A stretch of 64,000 nt of DNA from Bacillus cabrialesii (lineage in GTDB: Bacteria > Bacillota > Bacilli > Bacillales > Bacillaceae). Position 1 is the stretch's first letter; each line of letters starts with the position of its first letter. Shown here piece by piece: positions 37,869-47,266 of this stretch. Location of the stretch: NCBI RefSeq assembly GCF_004124315.2, contig NZ_CP096889.1, forward strand, positions 2,525,001-2,589,000, read 5' to 3'. Made by a program: the position numbers and the translations under genes. The notes under the pieces are model-generated. The model saw only the letters and a program-made list of their open reading frames with translations. It was not told the DNA's origin and did not search any database.

Positions 37869-38969
37869 TTAAATTAATGAGCGCCGAACAAATACGTGAA
37901 CGCCTTTTGGCGCGTAAGCAGTTATTTTTTTATCGGCGTCATGCACTGTTACCCAGCCTAACCCAGAGAAAACGATATCTGTCTTTTTATCTTTGATCGT
38001 AAACGTATGGGCGACCAGTTCCGGAAACTCATCCATTTCGTCTTTTCCCGGAGGTGTTAGCAATTCCCCTGCATGCTTTTCATAAAGAGCATCTGCATTT
38101 TCCAGCTTTGTTCTGTGAATCATCAGCTCATTCGGCATATAGCAAATAAAAGGAGATCTATCTCCTGACACATAATCAAACCTTGCAAGTCCGCCGAAAT
38201 ACAATGTTTGCTGATCATTAAGCTGGAATGTGCGAGGCTTCAGCTCCTTTTTAGGAGATAGTATTTTCAGATCCTTTTTATTGACATAATGCGCCATTTG
38301 ATGGTGGTTGATAATTCCCGGTGTGTCATAAAGCGCTGAACCGTCGTCCAACGGGATTTCTATTGCATCAAGGGTTGTGCCCGGAAATTGGGATGTCGTA
38401 ATAATATCTTCTTCACCTGACACTTCTTTAATAATCCGGTTAATAAAAGTTGACTTCCCTACATTGGTACAACCGACAACATAGACGTCTTTGCCGTTGC
38501 GATAATACTCAATCGCATCAATCACTTCTTTGATACCCTGGCCGCGTCCAGCACTGACTAAAAATACGTCAACCGGTTTTAAGCCAAGCTCTTTCGCTTC
38601 ACGCTTCATCCATTGGATCAGACGCTCTCTTTTTAGCGACTTAGGCAAAATATCGGCTTTATTGCCAACCAATAGGATAGGGTTTCCTCCCACCAAGCGC
38701 TGAAGCCCATTGATCCAGCTGCCGTTAAAATCAAAAATATCAACAATTTTAACAACAAGAGAATCCGTTTCCCCGATACCGTGAAGGATGTTTAGAAAAT
38801 CATCATCCGTTAAGGAAACGTCTTGTATTTCATTATAGTTTTTCAGTCTGAAACAGCGCTGGCAAATCACATTTTCTTTCGTAAGCGATGCAGGCGGCGC
38901 GTATCCCAGACCTGTTTTGTCTTCGGTTTGGATTGCAACTCCGCATCCGATACAAACAACCTTTTCCAT
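37869..38969 (-). CDS. yqeH: 30S assembly GTPase YqeH
   Basis: A 366-residue circularly permuted GTPase needed for 30S assembly. An N-terminal zinc finger (CIGCG and CQRC, residues 6-40) precedes the permuted GTPase order: NKAD near 106, then GCTNVGKST near 166 and DTPG near 214, followed by a C-terminal domain. It follows yqeG by 3 bases. Confidence 0.96.
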   Translation of the reverse strand: MEKVVCIGCGVAIQTEDKTGLGYAPPASLTKENVICQRCFRLKNYNEIQDVSLTDDDFLNILHGIGETDSLVVKIVDIFDFNGSWINGLQRLVGGNPILLVGNKADILPKSLKRERLIQWMKREAKELGLKPVDVFLVSAGRGQGIKEVIDAIEYYRNGKDVYVVGCTNVGKSTFINRIIKEVSGEEDIITTSQFPGTTLDAIEIPLDDGSALYDTPGIINHHQMAHYVNKKDLKILSPKKELKPRTFQLNDQQTLYFGGLARFDYVSGDRSPFICYMPNELMIHRTKLENADALYEKHAGELLTPPGKDEMDEFPELVAHTFTIKDKKTDIVFSGLGWVTVHDADKKITAYAPKGVHVFVRRSLI

Positions 38970-38972
38970 TTC

Positions 38973-39491
38973 TTACTCCTCCCACTGAATGTGCCCTTTT
39001 CGTTTGAGAGCACTCAGTATTCTGCGTTCGACCTGGCGGTTAAAGCGCGTAATGAATCCGTCAGAGGAAGCAACAGGTACGACCAGGATTGTATGATAGC
39101 CGTTTCGATTTCCCCCGAGCACATCGGTCAGCAGCTGGTCTCCGATGACAACACAGTCCTCTTTTTTCAGTTCCATATTGCGCACCGCTCTGTTAAAAGC
39201 TTTGCCCATCGGTTTTCTCGCTTTATAGATGAACGGGATTCCAAGCGGTTCGGAAAAAAGTTTTACTCTTCTTTCATTATTATTAGAGACAATCGTCACT
39301 TTAATGCCGTGCTCCTTCATTTCTTCAAACCACTCGATCAAACGCGGCGTCGCGTTCGGCCTGTCCCACTCAACAAGCGTATTATCCAGATCAGTAATGA
39401 TTCCTTTTACATTTCGTTCCTTTAACTTCTCAGGTGTAATATGAAAAATATTTTTTACAAACTCGTCAGGTAAAAAAAACTTTTTTAACAA
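38973..39491 (-). CDS. yqeG: HAD-family phosphatase YqeG
   Basis: A 172-residue HAD phosphatase of the YqeG/GEP4 family. The nucleophile motif ITDLDNTLVEWD lies near residue 33 and the second catalytic region GDQLLTDVLGG near 117. The TTG at 39491 gives the B. subtilis length. The open frame extends to 39572 without a start or ribosome site. It heads the yqeG-yqeH-aroE-yqeI-nadD series. Confidence 0.9.
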   Translation of the reverse strand: MLKKFFLPDEFVKNIFHITPEKLKERNVKGIITDLDNTLVEWDRPNATPRLIEWFEEMKEHGIKVTIVSNNNERRVKLFSEPLGIPFIYKARKPMGKAFNRAVRNMELKKEDCVVIGDQLLTDVLGGNRNGYHTILVVPVASSDGFITRFNRQVERRILSALKRKGHIQWEE

Positions 39492-39607
39492 AACCCGCAC
39501 CCTTCCCTTTTCTTTCTCTTTCAAATGATTGTCGAAAAAAATCGAACTTGCGATTAAAGAAAAACTGAGCAAAAAAATTTCGACAAAAATTGGGTTTCTT
39601 CACCAGG

Positions 39608-39707
39608 TGTGGATAAAATTACACACACTATCCACTCTTATTACATCACTCTTTAGACAAATTATAAACACGATACTCACAAGTTATCCACTTTCTGGTG
39701 TGGATAA
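39608..39707. promoter_or_regulatory. DnaA-box cluster upstream of sda
   Basis: Two perfect boxes on the minus strand, TTATCCACA at 39616-39608 and at 39707-39699, and plus-strand near-matches TTATCCACT at 39684-39692 and CTATCCACT at 39628-39636. In B. subtilis DnaA activates sda through such boxes, linking replication state to sporulation. Confidence 0.9.
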
Positions 39708-39819
39708 CAGAACGATTGTTCTTATTTGCAATTCATGGTAGATTAAAGATAACTTCAGCCACAGATGAACGCAACTTATCAATGTATGCGTAAAAATCAT
39801 GAATGATTCCAACTTTTAA

Positions 39820-39993
<174 letters not shown>

Positions 39994-40090
39994 TAGAAAT
40001 TTGTCTATTTTTTCCGGGCGTATTTCCTTTTTTTACTCAGATGACTGATATTATATCACTTCGGTTACGGGCTTTACTACTGTTTTCAGC

Positions 40091-40118
40091 AAAAAACACC
40101 CCTAAAAAGAGGTGTTTT
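40091..40118 (-). terminator. Terminator after the small 44-residue gene
   Basis: On the minus strand AAAACACC and GGGTGTTTTTT with a short loop and a T run, 14 bases beyond the stop of the gene at 40132. Confidence 0.8.
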
Positions 40119-40131
40119 AAAGGGCTGGTTA

Positions 40132-40266
40132 CTATGCTAGCCAATATATGCCGCCCACAACCAGGAGAACAACAACTAAAACAACGATAAAAGCGTATCC
40201 ATATGCTCTGCCGGCTCCATATGGCCAGCTGCCGAAAGGGTACGAATAGGAATAACCGCTGCACAT
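40132..40266 (-). CDS. Small YjcZ-type sporulation-like membrane protein
   Basis: A 44-residue protein beginning MCSGYSYSYPFGSWPYGAG at ATG 40266, 8 bases after GGAGG. The N-terminal half is rich in Gly, Tyr and Ser and the C-terminal half is one hydrophobic segment (about 25-42). This layout is that of the YjcZ/YjcM small proteins linked to spores in Bacillus. The terminator and ribosome site show it is a true gene. I do not recall its B. subtilis name. Confidence 0.75.
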   Translation of the reverse strand: MCSGYSYSYPFGSWPYGAGRAYGYAFIVVLVVVLLVVGGIYWLA

Positions 40267-40340
40267 GTGAAGCGCCTCCTTACATAAGGTTTTATACAGC
40301 CTATGTAGAAGAAATAAAAAGGCTTAGGCCGTTGTCCATC

Positions 40341-41072
40341 TCAACGCTTTAGAACCTGCTCATCTTGAATTCCTTCATATACGATTCTTGCTCCTTTAGG
40401 TGTCATATGATTGCCTGAAGGATCTATCAGACCGGATTGGATCAGCGCTTCATCAGTTGCTTTTCCGCCGTCTGCTTCTATAAAATGCTCCCAGTTGTCT
40501 ACAAGAGGGACATCCAGGCGCTTCGATACATCTCTTGTAATATCGTTGTATGCATTGTGCCAATTCCTCGCCCCGCCTTTCGGTTCAAAGGCAGCTGCTT
40601 TATATCTGGAATAGTAAAACAGATGGTGCTTCCCGTTTCCTTCAATAATTGGAATACACGTCATTAAGATGGGCTTGATCCCGTGTTTTCTGCTTTCTTT
40701 AATAAAATAAACCAGATTTTCTCTAAAACGCTGCTTCGACACTCTCGGTTTCCCCTCAGTCAGGATCGCGGCGTCATTCGTGCCGAACATAATAAACAAA
40801 TGCTTCGGTTTTTGATCCAGCACATCTGTCTGAAACCGCAGACGGGCATCCTCTGTCGTCTGTCCGCCGATTCCCGCATTGAGTATATCAAGCTTTCCGC
40901 GTTCAGCCGTTTTTAATATGTTAACCCACTGCTGTGCTTTTGGATAATCGCGATAATCCCAATTAGAGCCTCGCGTATTGCTGTCACCAAATGCTACAAC
41001 GTCTTCGTATCCCCCTCCCTCGCATCCTGCTGTAACGAACAGCAGAAGGAAAAGGATGAAAAAATGCTTCAT
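40341..41072 (-). CDS. yqeF: SGNH-hydrolase lipoprotein YqeF
   Basis: A 243-residue lipoprotein with a signal peptide and lipobox VTAGC (Cys at residue 17). It is an SGNH/GDSL-type hydrolase: GDSNTRGSNWD near residue 29, the GTND block near 98, and the catalytic HMTPKGA near 223. The substrate is unknown. By position it is a lipase or esterase-like enzyme on the outer side of the membrane. It is transcribed alone. Confidence 0.87.
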   Translation of the reverse strand: MKHFFILFLLLFVTAGCEGGGYEDVVAFGDSNTRGSNWDYRDYPKAQQWVNILKTAERGKLDILNAGIGGQTTEDARLRFQTDVLDQKPKHLFIMFGTNDAAILTEGKPRVSKQRFRENLVYFIKESRKHGIKPILMTCIPIIEGNGKHHLFYYSRYKAAAFEPKGGARNWHNAYNDITRDVSKRLDVPLVDNWEHFIEADGGKATDEALIQSGLIDPSGNHMTPKGARIVYEGIQDEQVLKR

Positions 41073-41325
41073 CTTTACACCCCCAAAAGCCTCACCTTAA
41101 TGTTATACTTCTGTTTCCCTTCATTCAACGAAGAGTTTTTTCGTTACCATTGTTTTTTCCTATAGTTAACGTGTCCCCCTAGGTGAAAATCATTCTGCTT
41201 TCATTTCGGCATATCAGGTGATTCTTTTCAAATTCCCTTCTTCTCAATCGAAAAAACACGGGAAGCCATAGGGAAGAGAATAACCTGAATCCGCACTGGA
41301 AACAGGCTATTCCTTAATCCAACAT

Positions 41326-42078
41326 TCACTTTAACTTCGATTTAAGCTTGGCCTTTGTTTTTGGTCCGTAGATACCGTCAGGAGTTAATCCGTTCATGAG
41401 CTGAAAACGCTTGACGGCATTCGCTGTTTTCGGTCCGTAAACTCCGTCTATTCCATTATTTTTGGCTCTCTTATCAGGGTAAAAATGAAGTGCTGCTAAA
41501 GCCTTTTGCAGCTGAATGATTTTTGTGCCCTTTCGATAAGGCGAAGTGAGTTTGATAATCCCTGACGGCAGCGGATATGATGGAGATGACTCTTTTGGAG
41601 GTGTATCGGAGGAAGAAATTCCGTTTATAAAAGAATCCCAGTGATCCAAGAGTTTGCGCGGACATTCTTTTCCGGACCATTTTTTGTGAGGAACGACATG
41701 ATTCAGCGGAATATTGTGTTCCTTCATTAGTTTTCGGATCAGCCACTGGGCATTTGCTGTTGCTTTTTCAAAATCGCCGCCAGCATTTTCACAGATTTCA
41801 ATCCCGATTGACTTGCGGTTCCCTGTCCCATTTGTGCCGTCTCCCGCATGCCAGCCGTTTTCATCTATCGGAAGATGCTGATAGATGACTGAATCATCAA
41901 CTGTGAAATGCCAGCTGACAGATGTGCTTGGATTTTTCACATAATTGGCATGCATTTTCGCATCCGCGCCTTTTGCGGTATTTGCTGTATTATGCACCGT
42001 AATGTAAGCAGGAGTCATCGCATAGCCAGGACGATTATCGTTCGATGCCGGTATAAAATCCTTTTTTATCGTGACCAT
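41326..42078 (-). CDS. cwlH: N-acetylmuramoyl-L-alanine amidase CwlH
   Basis: A 250-residue amidase without an obvious signal peptide. An amidase_2 domain (about 20-160: TVHNTANT near 29, HAGDGTNGTG near 78 and HKKWSGKECPRKL near 132, supplying zinc and catalytic residues) is followed by a peptidoglycan-binding domain (about 185-250). In B. subtilis CwlH is made late in the mother cell and, with CwlC, helps lyse it. The 250-bp gap before yqeF holds only a weak hairpin (41276-41310). Confidence 0.94.
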   Translation of the reverse strand: MVTIKKDFIPASNDNRPGYAMTPAYITVHNTANTAKGADAKMHANYVKNPSTSVSWHFTVDDSVIYQHLPIDENGWHAGDGTNGTGNRKSIGIEICENAGGDFEKATANAQWLIRKLMKEHNIPLNHVVPHKKWSGKECPRKLLDHWDSFINGISSSDTPPKESSPSYPLPSGIIKLTSPYRKGTKIIQLQKALAALHFYPDKRAKNNGIDGVYGPKTANAVKRFQLMNGLTPDGIYGPKTKAKLKSKLK

Positions 42079-42272
42079 TTCTATCCCTCCCTACTATTAA
42101 AGAATGCAGAAAACAAAGAGATGGACAGCCTATTTTACAAGATAAAAAAGAATTGTGTTCCAAACCTAAACATGGTTTTTAGTTGAACCGCTGAAATGAC
42201 ACCAGTTATACTAACCCTAGATGACGGAGATTTTAACTCCTGACATCACCATAGTTGGGAGTGACCGTAGAA

Positions 42273-42899
42273 GTGTTAAAGAAGATACTAGGTATCGTCG
42301 TAGTTATCACGATCATTGCAGTTGGTTTTTTTCAGAAAGAGGCTTGGCTTGATGCGATTAAAGCAGGAGGGATGTTTTCTGTTTTATTCAGTATGCTGCT
42401 GATTGCCGCGGATGTCTTTTTCCCCATTGTGCCGTTTGCTTTGGTTGCCGCTTTAAATGGCGCTGTGTTCGGAATGGCAAATGGGATTTGGATTACACTG
42501 ACCGGCTCAATGCTTGGTACAATGATGCTGTTTTTTCTCGCCAGGTACAGCTTTAGAGATTGGGCCAGGAAAAAAGTTCAGGCCTATCCTGCCATCCAAA
42601 GCTACGAGGCTTCCTTTCATAAAAATGCGTTTACCGCTGTTTTAATAGGAAGGCTGATTCCTGTTATACCTTCACTTCTGATGAACGTGATTTGCGGGCT
42701 GAGTCAGGTGCGATGGCATGTTTTTTTCTTCGCGTCTTTCATAGGGAAGATCCCGAATATTGTCGTTGTTACCATTGCAGGCGCAAATTTCACCAGCAAT
42801 AAACTGCTTTCTTTCAGCATTTACGGAGCCTATATTCTGATCATTATGCTGATCATTTATAAAAAGTTCCCTCATCTGCTTAAAGTGCAAAAAAAATAA
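42273..42899 (+). CDS. yqeD: VTT-domain membrane protein YqeD
   Basis: A 208-residue TVP38/TMEM64 (VTT/DedA-superfamily) membrane protein with five or six hydrophobic segments. The SNARE-associated motif region GRLIPVIPSLLMNVICGLS lies near residue 128. The GTG at 42273 gives the B. subtilis length and follows GGGAGTG. A TTG 18 bases upstream is an alternative. Function is unknown. It is convergent with the broken yqeC. Confidence 0.85.
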   Translation: MLKKILGIVVVITIIAVGFFQKEAWLDAIKAGGMFSVLFSMLLIAADVFFPIVPFALVAALNGAVFGMANGIWITLTGSMLGTMMLFFLARYSFRDWARKKVQAYPAIQSYEASFHKNAFTAVLIGRLIPVIPSLLMNVICGLSQVRWHVFFFASFIGKIPNIVVVTIAGANFTSNKLLSFSIYGAYILIIMLIIYKKFPHLLKVQKK

Positions 42900-42916
42900 G
42901 GAGGCGGTTCGCCCCC

Positions 42917-43784
42917 TTACTTTTTTTCTGTCGCATGACCTCCGAATTCGTTTCGAAGCGCAGCGACAACCTTTCCTGTAAACGTATCGTCTGTTAAAGA
43001 ACAGTATCTCATCAGAAGCGACATGGCGATCACCGGAGTTGCCGTCTGCAGATCGAGTGATGGTTCTACCGTCCATTTTCCTCCACCTAAGGAATGCATA
43101 ATGCCTTTGATCTGATCCAGTTTCGCATCTTTAGAGAAAGCTCGCTCAGTCAGTCCCCTAAGCCAAGAGCGAATGACAGAGCCGTGATTCCACACTCTCG
43201 CAACCTTCTCGTAGTCAAAATTAAATTGACTGTTTTCAAACACTTTAAATCCTTCACCGATAGCCGCCATCATTCCATACTCAATGCCATTATGAATCAT
43301 TTTTTAAAAATGGCCGCTCCCCGCTTCACCAGCGTAAAGATATCCGTTTTCGACGGCAGTATCCCGAAACAGCGGCCCTGCAATCTCCCATGCCTCAGGG
43401 TCACCTCCCGCCATAAAACAGGCTCCATGGCGCGCGACGTTCCGGCATCAATCAAATGAATACCCGCTTCTTTCATTTGATTGTAGCGGCGAATCGATTC
43501 TTTATAATGAGAGTTTCCCGGCTTCAATGATCATATCACCTTTGCTTAATAAAGGTGTCACATCACGCAAAACAGCATCGACAACGCCATGGGGCCCCAT
43601 AATCCATAGGATACGCGGCGTGGCTAATGAAGAAATTAACTCTGTTAGATTCGTTATCCCCTCAGCCCCATATGCTTTCAGTTCATCAACAGCCGCTTGA
43701 TTCACATCATACCCGAACAGCTTGATGATCGCGGTCAATGAATTTTATGCCCATTTTCCCTAAGTCGATTAATCCGATTTTCAT
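42917..43784 (-). pseudogene. yqeC: yqeC, 6-phosphogluconate dehydrogenase-like gene with several frameshifts
   Basis: The gene reads as a normal YqeC (about 297 residues) only if several frames are joined: start MKIGLIDLGKMGI at 43784; then FGYDVNQAAVDELK; then GNSHYKESIRRYNQM; then GGDPEAWEIAGPLFRDTAVENG; then KMIHNGIEYGMMAAIGEGF to 42917. Relative to the family, the dinucleotide-binding part lacks a few residues and at least four indels break the frame. The intact relative is a GntZ-type decarboxylating 6-phosphogluconate dehydrogenase homologue. Confidence 0.87.
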
Positions 43785-44027
43785 GTCTGTTCCTCCTGGT
43801 TGTCTAAAAAGCCTTTACTCTTTATGTTCCCTGTGAACTGTATTGTGATACGTAAAAAACAAATGCGGAGACGGGATTTTACTGCTGTAAACCCACATGC
43901 TCTTACGTTTCCAAATAACCGTCTAACTCTCCTTTTATATTCGAAATCTCAATTTATCCTTGATTTACCATCTATTTGAGCTAAAATATGTGAAGAGAAT
44001 TCGATTTTTACAGTAAAAGAAGGTGAC

Positions 44028-44747
44028 ATGTTGCACGATCAATCTCACACTACCATTGGATTTACGAAAACCGCTGCATATTTTTTATACGCCGTACTTG
44101 CAATCATCGGACTTACAATCGGGTATTTTATCCCGCAGTTGGCGAAATGGGCGCTATCCCTCCCGTGGATTCCTTTTGAAGGACCGCTCCGGCTGGTCAC
44201 CTCTTTTCAGGGATCACCGGCTGCATTTATCACTGCGCTGCTCGGCATGTCTGTGGGGATATGGTTCGCTCATACTGTTATTGCAATGCTGCTTTCTGTA
44301 AAGATTACAGATGACACAGTGGAATTAACCAAAGGAAAGAACGTGCAAACGATTCGTTCCCACGACATCGCACTTGTGTTTATCGATCACAAAAGGCTTG
44401 TCCTCCTGGGTACAGCCGGATATGAATTGGCACGGGAAGAAATTGATGAAAAACCAGTAAACATCGAGAAGGCCTTTAAAAAGCACCATTACGAATGGGC
44501 AGCAGCCGATCCGTTTAAAGATCAATTTCGCCGGTGGATATCTGATGCACCAGATCTCTCGCCAAGCGCCCATGCTTTATTGAAAGCTCGTCACAAAGCG
44601 CTGAAAGACGAGGAAACAGACGATGTGGAAGAATTCCGTCTTGAACTTGCACAGCTGGGCATCGTTGTTCGAGACGAAGGCACACGCCAGTATTGGCGAA
44701 AAGCAGAAACCTATCCGCCGAACATTCAGCATCGCGAAGGATCATAA
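44028..44747 (+). CDS. yqeB: Membrane protein YqeB
   Basis: A 239-residue protein with two N-terminal membrane segments (about 15-40 and 60-85) and a long soluble C-terminal domain. It is the counterpart of B. subtilis YqeB (about 240 residues). Function is unknown. The ATG at 44028 and the next codon TTG are both possible starts, AAGGTG being 2 or 5 bases upstream. It is convergent with nucB. Confidence 0.82.
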   Translation: MLHDQSHTTIGFTKTAAYFLYAVLAIIGLTIGYFIPQLAKWALSLPWIPFEGPLRLVTSFQGSPAAFITALLGMSVGIWFAHTVIAMLLSVKITDDTVELTKGKNVQTIRSHDIALVFIDHKRLVLLGTAGYELAREEIDEKPVNIEKAFKKHHYEWAAADPFKDQFRRWISDAPDLSPSAHALLKARHKALKDEETDDVEEFRLELAQLGIVVRDEGTRQYWRKAETYPPNIQHREGS

Positions 44748-44752
44748 CAACA

Positions 44753-44772
44753 GAGGCTCAAGAAAGAGCCTC
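44753..44772. terminator. Hairpin between yqeB and nucB
   Basis: GAGGCTC and GAGCCTC arms with a T-rich stretch on the plus strand. It lies between the converging stops of yqeB and nucB. Confidence 0.65.
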
Positions 44773-44779
44773 TTCCTTA

Positions 44780-45190
44780 TTACTGCACAATAAACAGCAC
44801 CCTGGTGCCGTCAGGATAACCGCTCATTTGATTCCCTACCCACGAGCCGGCCCCGCGATTATCAGAAGGCGTCACATATCGGACGTCAGCTCCTGCGCCG
44901 CCTTCCTCACAAACCGCCATCGGCCACTCATCCCGATCAAAACCCGGCTTCGTCGGAATTCCTTTTAATGATTCCTCCCGTCTTTTGTCTGCTCCATCCC
45001 TGTCGATGGTGCAAATATCTGAATGTCCCCCTGCAATCGCATCTTTAATATGATCCCCGGTTTCCGGATAACGAGACAGCGGAAAATACAACACTTTGTC
45101 ATACAAAGAAGCGCCTTGGATCTGCTGCGGAACCATTAAACAAAGAAGAACTGCCGCAGCAAGAAACAGGCCTGCCAACCATTTTTTCAT
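44780..45190 (-). CDS. nucB: Extracellular sporulation nuclease NucB
   Basis: A 136-residue secreted endonuclease of the NucB/NucA family. It has a signal peptide (about 1-32), then DIRDA-like, DICTIDRDGADKRREES and RDEWPMAVCEEGGAG, the core with the DRDGxxxR and E residues of the active site. In B. subtilis it degrades DNA of the lysed mother cell and disperses biofilm DNA. The ATG at 45190 (MKKWLAG) gives the family length. Confidence 0.95.
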   Translation of the reverse strand: MKKWLAGLFLAAAVLLCLMVPQQIQGASLYDKVLYFPLSRYPETGDHIKDAIAGGHSDICTIDRDGADKRREESLKGIPTKPGFDRDEWPMAVCEEGGAGADVRYVTPSDNRGAGSWVGNQMSGYPDGTRVLFIVQ

Positions 45191-45336
45191 TCTCATCCCC
45201 CCATACATTTGTTCATTTCAATGTATGGGCGCATGATAAAGATTATTTTTAAAATTTGAAGGTAGTATGCTGCTCACAAAAGCCAAGCTCCCCCGCGAGA
45301 AATTTCCCGGTACAGACACAGACAGCCTCCCGCTCA

Positions 45337-45344
45337 CATACATT
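45337..45344 (+). promoter_or_regulatory. SigE-type -10 element of spoIVCB
   Basis: CATACATT, 42 bases upstream of the spoIVCB ATG, is a perfect SigE -10. No matching -35 is clear, in line with the known need for the activator SpoIIID at this promoter. The exact start is an inference. Confidence 0.55.
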
Positions 45345-45385
45345 TACATATAGGCTTTTGCCTACATACTTTTGTGGAGGTGACG

Positions 45386-45856
45386 ATGGTGGCAGGTGTT
45401 TTCGCAGCGCTCGGCTTTGTTGTTAAAGAGCTTGTCTTTTTAGTATCTTACGTGAAAAACAATGCCTTTCCACAACCGCTCTCAAGCAGCGAGGAAAAAA
45501 AATACTTAGAGCTCATGGCTAAAGGGGATGAACATGCCAGAAACATGCTGATTGAGCATAATCTTCGCTTGGTCGCCCATATTGTGAAAAAGTTCGAAAA
45601 TACAGGTGAGGATGCAGAGGACTTAATCTCCATCGGAACAATCGGGCTGATCAAAGGAATTGAAAGCTATTCCGCCGGAAAAGGGACAAAGCTGGCGACG
45701 TATGCCGCGCGGTGTATTGAAAATGAGATTGTAATTACAAAAGGGGGGTGCATACCCCCCTCTTTAATACGTTTCAATATATACGGTGTCAGAATTCACA
45801 ACGGTAACTTCTTTCACGATAAAGTTAACAATTGTTTTTTTATCTTCAAGAGTTAA
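45386..45856 (+). CDS. spoIVCB: SpoIVCB, N-terminal half of pro-sigma-K, interrupted by a skin-like element
   Basis: The first 115 codons are those of pro-sigma-K (MVAGVFAALGFVVKELVFLV, a membrane-associated pro-sequence cut by SpoIVFB, then the sigma region 1.2-2.x to CIENEI). From 45731 the reading frame continues into unrelated sequence to a stop at 45856, overlapping the 3' end of spoIVCA on the opposite strand. In sporulating mother cells, excision of the element joins this to spoIIIC to make sigK. The second half is not in this window. Confidence 0.95.
   Translation: MVAGVFAALGFVVKELVFLVSYVKNNAFPQPLSSSEEKKYLELMAKGDEHARNMLIEHNLRLVAHIVKKFENTGEDAEDLISIGTIGLIKGIESYSAGKGTKLATYAARCIENEIVITKGGCIPPSLIRFNIYGVRIHNGNFFHDKVNNCFFIFKS
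45713..45732. other. Left attachment site of the skin-like element
   Basis: The point where the sigK reading frame (codons for CIENEI) meets foreign sequence. It contains AATGAGATT, the sequence around the known crossover of the skin element in B. subtilis. The right attachment site is outside the window. Confidence 0.8.
45738..45764 (-). terminator. Terminator of spoIVCA
   Basis: GGGGGG and CCCCCC arms around a short loop, followed by TTTT on the minus strand. It lies between spoIVCA and the attachment site, and would also insulate the sigK start. Confidence 0.75.
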
Positions 45857-47266
45857 GTTATCTGCACCGATTGATTGAAAATAGTCGATGGCTCTCTTTA
45901 GAGCATTTTCACTTGAGCTTGTATCATCCAGGACTTTCATTTTTGATTGAATTTCGATACACTTTTCAGTAAGCTGGTTTTGCTTTTTTTGCAGATCAAT
46001 AATTTGTGCTTTGATTTCATCAATATCTAAATCATCGTCATCGCTTAGGCTGATTAGCGTTAAAAGACGCTTACGGCCTTTTTTTGTTTTCTCTATCTCT
46101 TTTTGAATAAGTTCTAATTCGTCAGATAGGTGATTTGATTGTTCAATCTCTTTAAAAGAAGCATACTTTTGGGGATTTGTGATGAATTTAAAAATCTCCC
46201 CCCATACATGACGGTTTAGTTTATTCTCAGACATTTCTTTTCCGCAGCCGCGGTCCTTTGCTCCAGAATAATTTTTCCGACATGTATACACATAGTAGTC
46301 TTTACCGTGTGATTTTCTTTTCTTTCCTGTCATGGTATTTCCACATTTCCCGCATCTAACCAAACCCGATAACAAGTAGTTGTGAGGGCTGATACTCAAG
46401 TGTTTTCTTTTACTTTGACCTAAGAGTTCTTGAGCATAATCCCATTGTTCCGCTGGAATAATCGCTGGAATTGCAACAGTGATTTGCTCCTCTTCAGGTC
46501 TTATTTTAATAATAGATTTGTTTCCTGCTTGCTTTGAAACATAAGAACCCTCAGTGTCATATTTATACTGCTTGTGTTCACCCTTATAAGAAGAGTTCAT
46601 CAATATCTGACGAACAACCTGCCTGTGCCAAACTTTGGCGCCTTTTTTTGTTTTAACCCCCATCTGAGTTAAATGTAGAGCAATACCGTTTACTCTGCCG
46701 AAAAAAGGACTTTTATGATCGGTGAAATAGTTGAAAATCATCCGAATGATTTTTGCTTCCTCTTCTAATATCTCAAGAGTTCTTTTCTCTTTAACAAATT
46801 TATAGCCATATAGTTTGGAATCTTTAATAATCATGCCTTTTTTCATTTTTTGAAGTCGGCCGCTTGATGTCCGTTCTTTGATTTTGGCTTTCTCAAATTC
46901 TGAGATTGCTCCACGCATAGCGAAAAATAATTGACCTTCAGGAGAATTGGCGTACTCACCATTTACAAAAATCAAGGGTATGTTTCGCTTTCGCAGTTCA
47001 TCATCAATGATAAGCTGATTCATTAATTTCCGAGAAAGACGGTCAGGATCGTAGCAGATGACTTGACTTATAAGTCCCTTGCTTGCATCCTCCCTCAAGC
47101 GATTCAAAGCCGGACGTTCTAAAAGTTCTCCAGAAAATCCTTCATCGGCATACTTCAGTACATCCTTAGTCCCTGCTTTCTTTATGCAGGCCTCGATCTG
47201 GCTGTCGATGCTCGATCCCTTGATCGCTTGTTCCTCTGTCGATACCCTTACATATATTGCTATCAC
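45764..47266 (-). CDS. spoIVCA: Skin-element site-specific recombinase SpoIVCA
   Basis: A 500-residue large serine recombinase that excises the element to build sigK in the mother cell. It has an N-terminal catalytic domain with the nucleophile Ser in YVRVSTEEQ (residue 9), a recombinase domain (about 155-260), a zinc-ribbon with CGKCGNTM and CRKNYSGAKDRGCG (about 311-350), and a C-terminal coiled coil (about 370-450). The length matches B. subtilis. The ATG lies inside a small upstream reading frame described below. Confidence 0.96.
   Translation of the reverse strand: MIAIYVRVSTEEQAIKGSSIDSQIEACIKKAGTKDVLKYADEGFSGELLERPALNRLREDASKGLISQVICYDPDRLSRKLMNQLIIDDELRKRNIPLIFVNGEYANSPEGQLFFAMRGAISEFEKAKIKERTSSGRLQKMKKGMIIKDSKLYGYKFVKEKRTLEILEEEAKIIRMIFNYFTDHKSPFFGRVNGIALHLTQMGVKTKKGAKVWHRQVVRQILMNSSYKGEHKQYKYDTEGSYVSKQAGNKSIIKIRPEEEQITVAIPAIIPAEQWDYAQELLGQSKRKHLSISPHNYLLSGLVRCGKCGNTMTGKKRKSHGKDYYVYTCRKNYSGAKDRGCGKEMSENKLNRHVWGEIFKFITNPQKYASFKEIEQSNHLSDELELIQKEIEKTKKGRKRLLTLISLSDDDDLDIDEIKAQIIDLQKKQNQLTEKCIEIQSKMKVLDDTSSSENALKRAIDYFQSIGADNLTLEDKKTIVNFIVKEVTVVNSDTVYIETY

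Noticed and set aside
40037..40264. 75-codon minus frame near the small YjcZ-like gene
   Set aside because: It overlaps the YjcZ-like gene and its terminator in another frame and has no ribosome site; the 44-codon frame fits much better.
45241..45385. Promoter -35 for spoIVCB
   Set aside because: No convincing -35 at the right distance from CATACATT, so only the -10 is listed.
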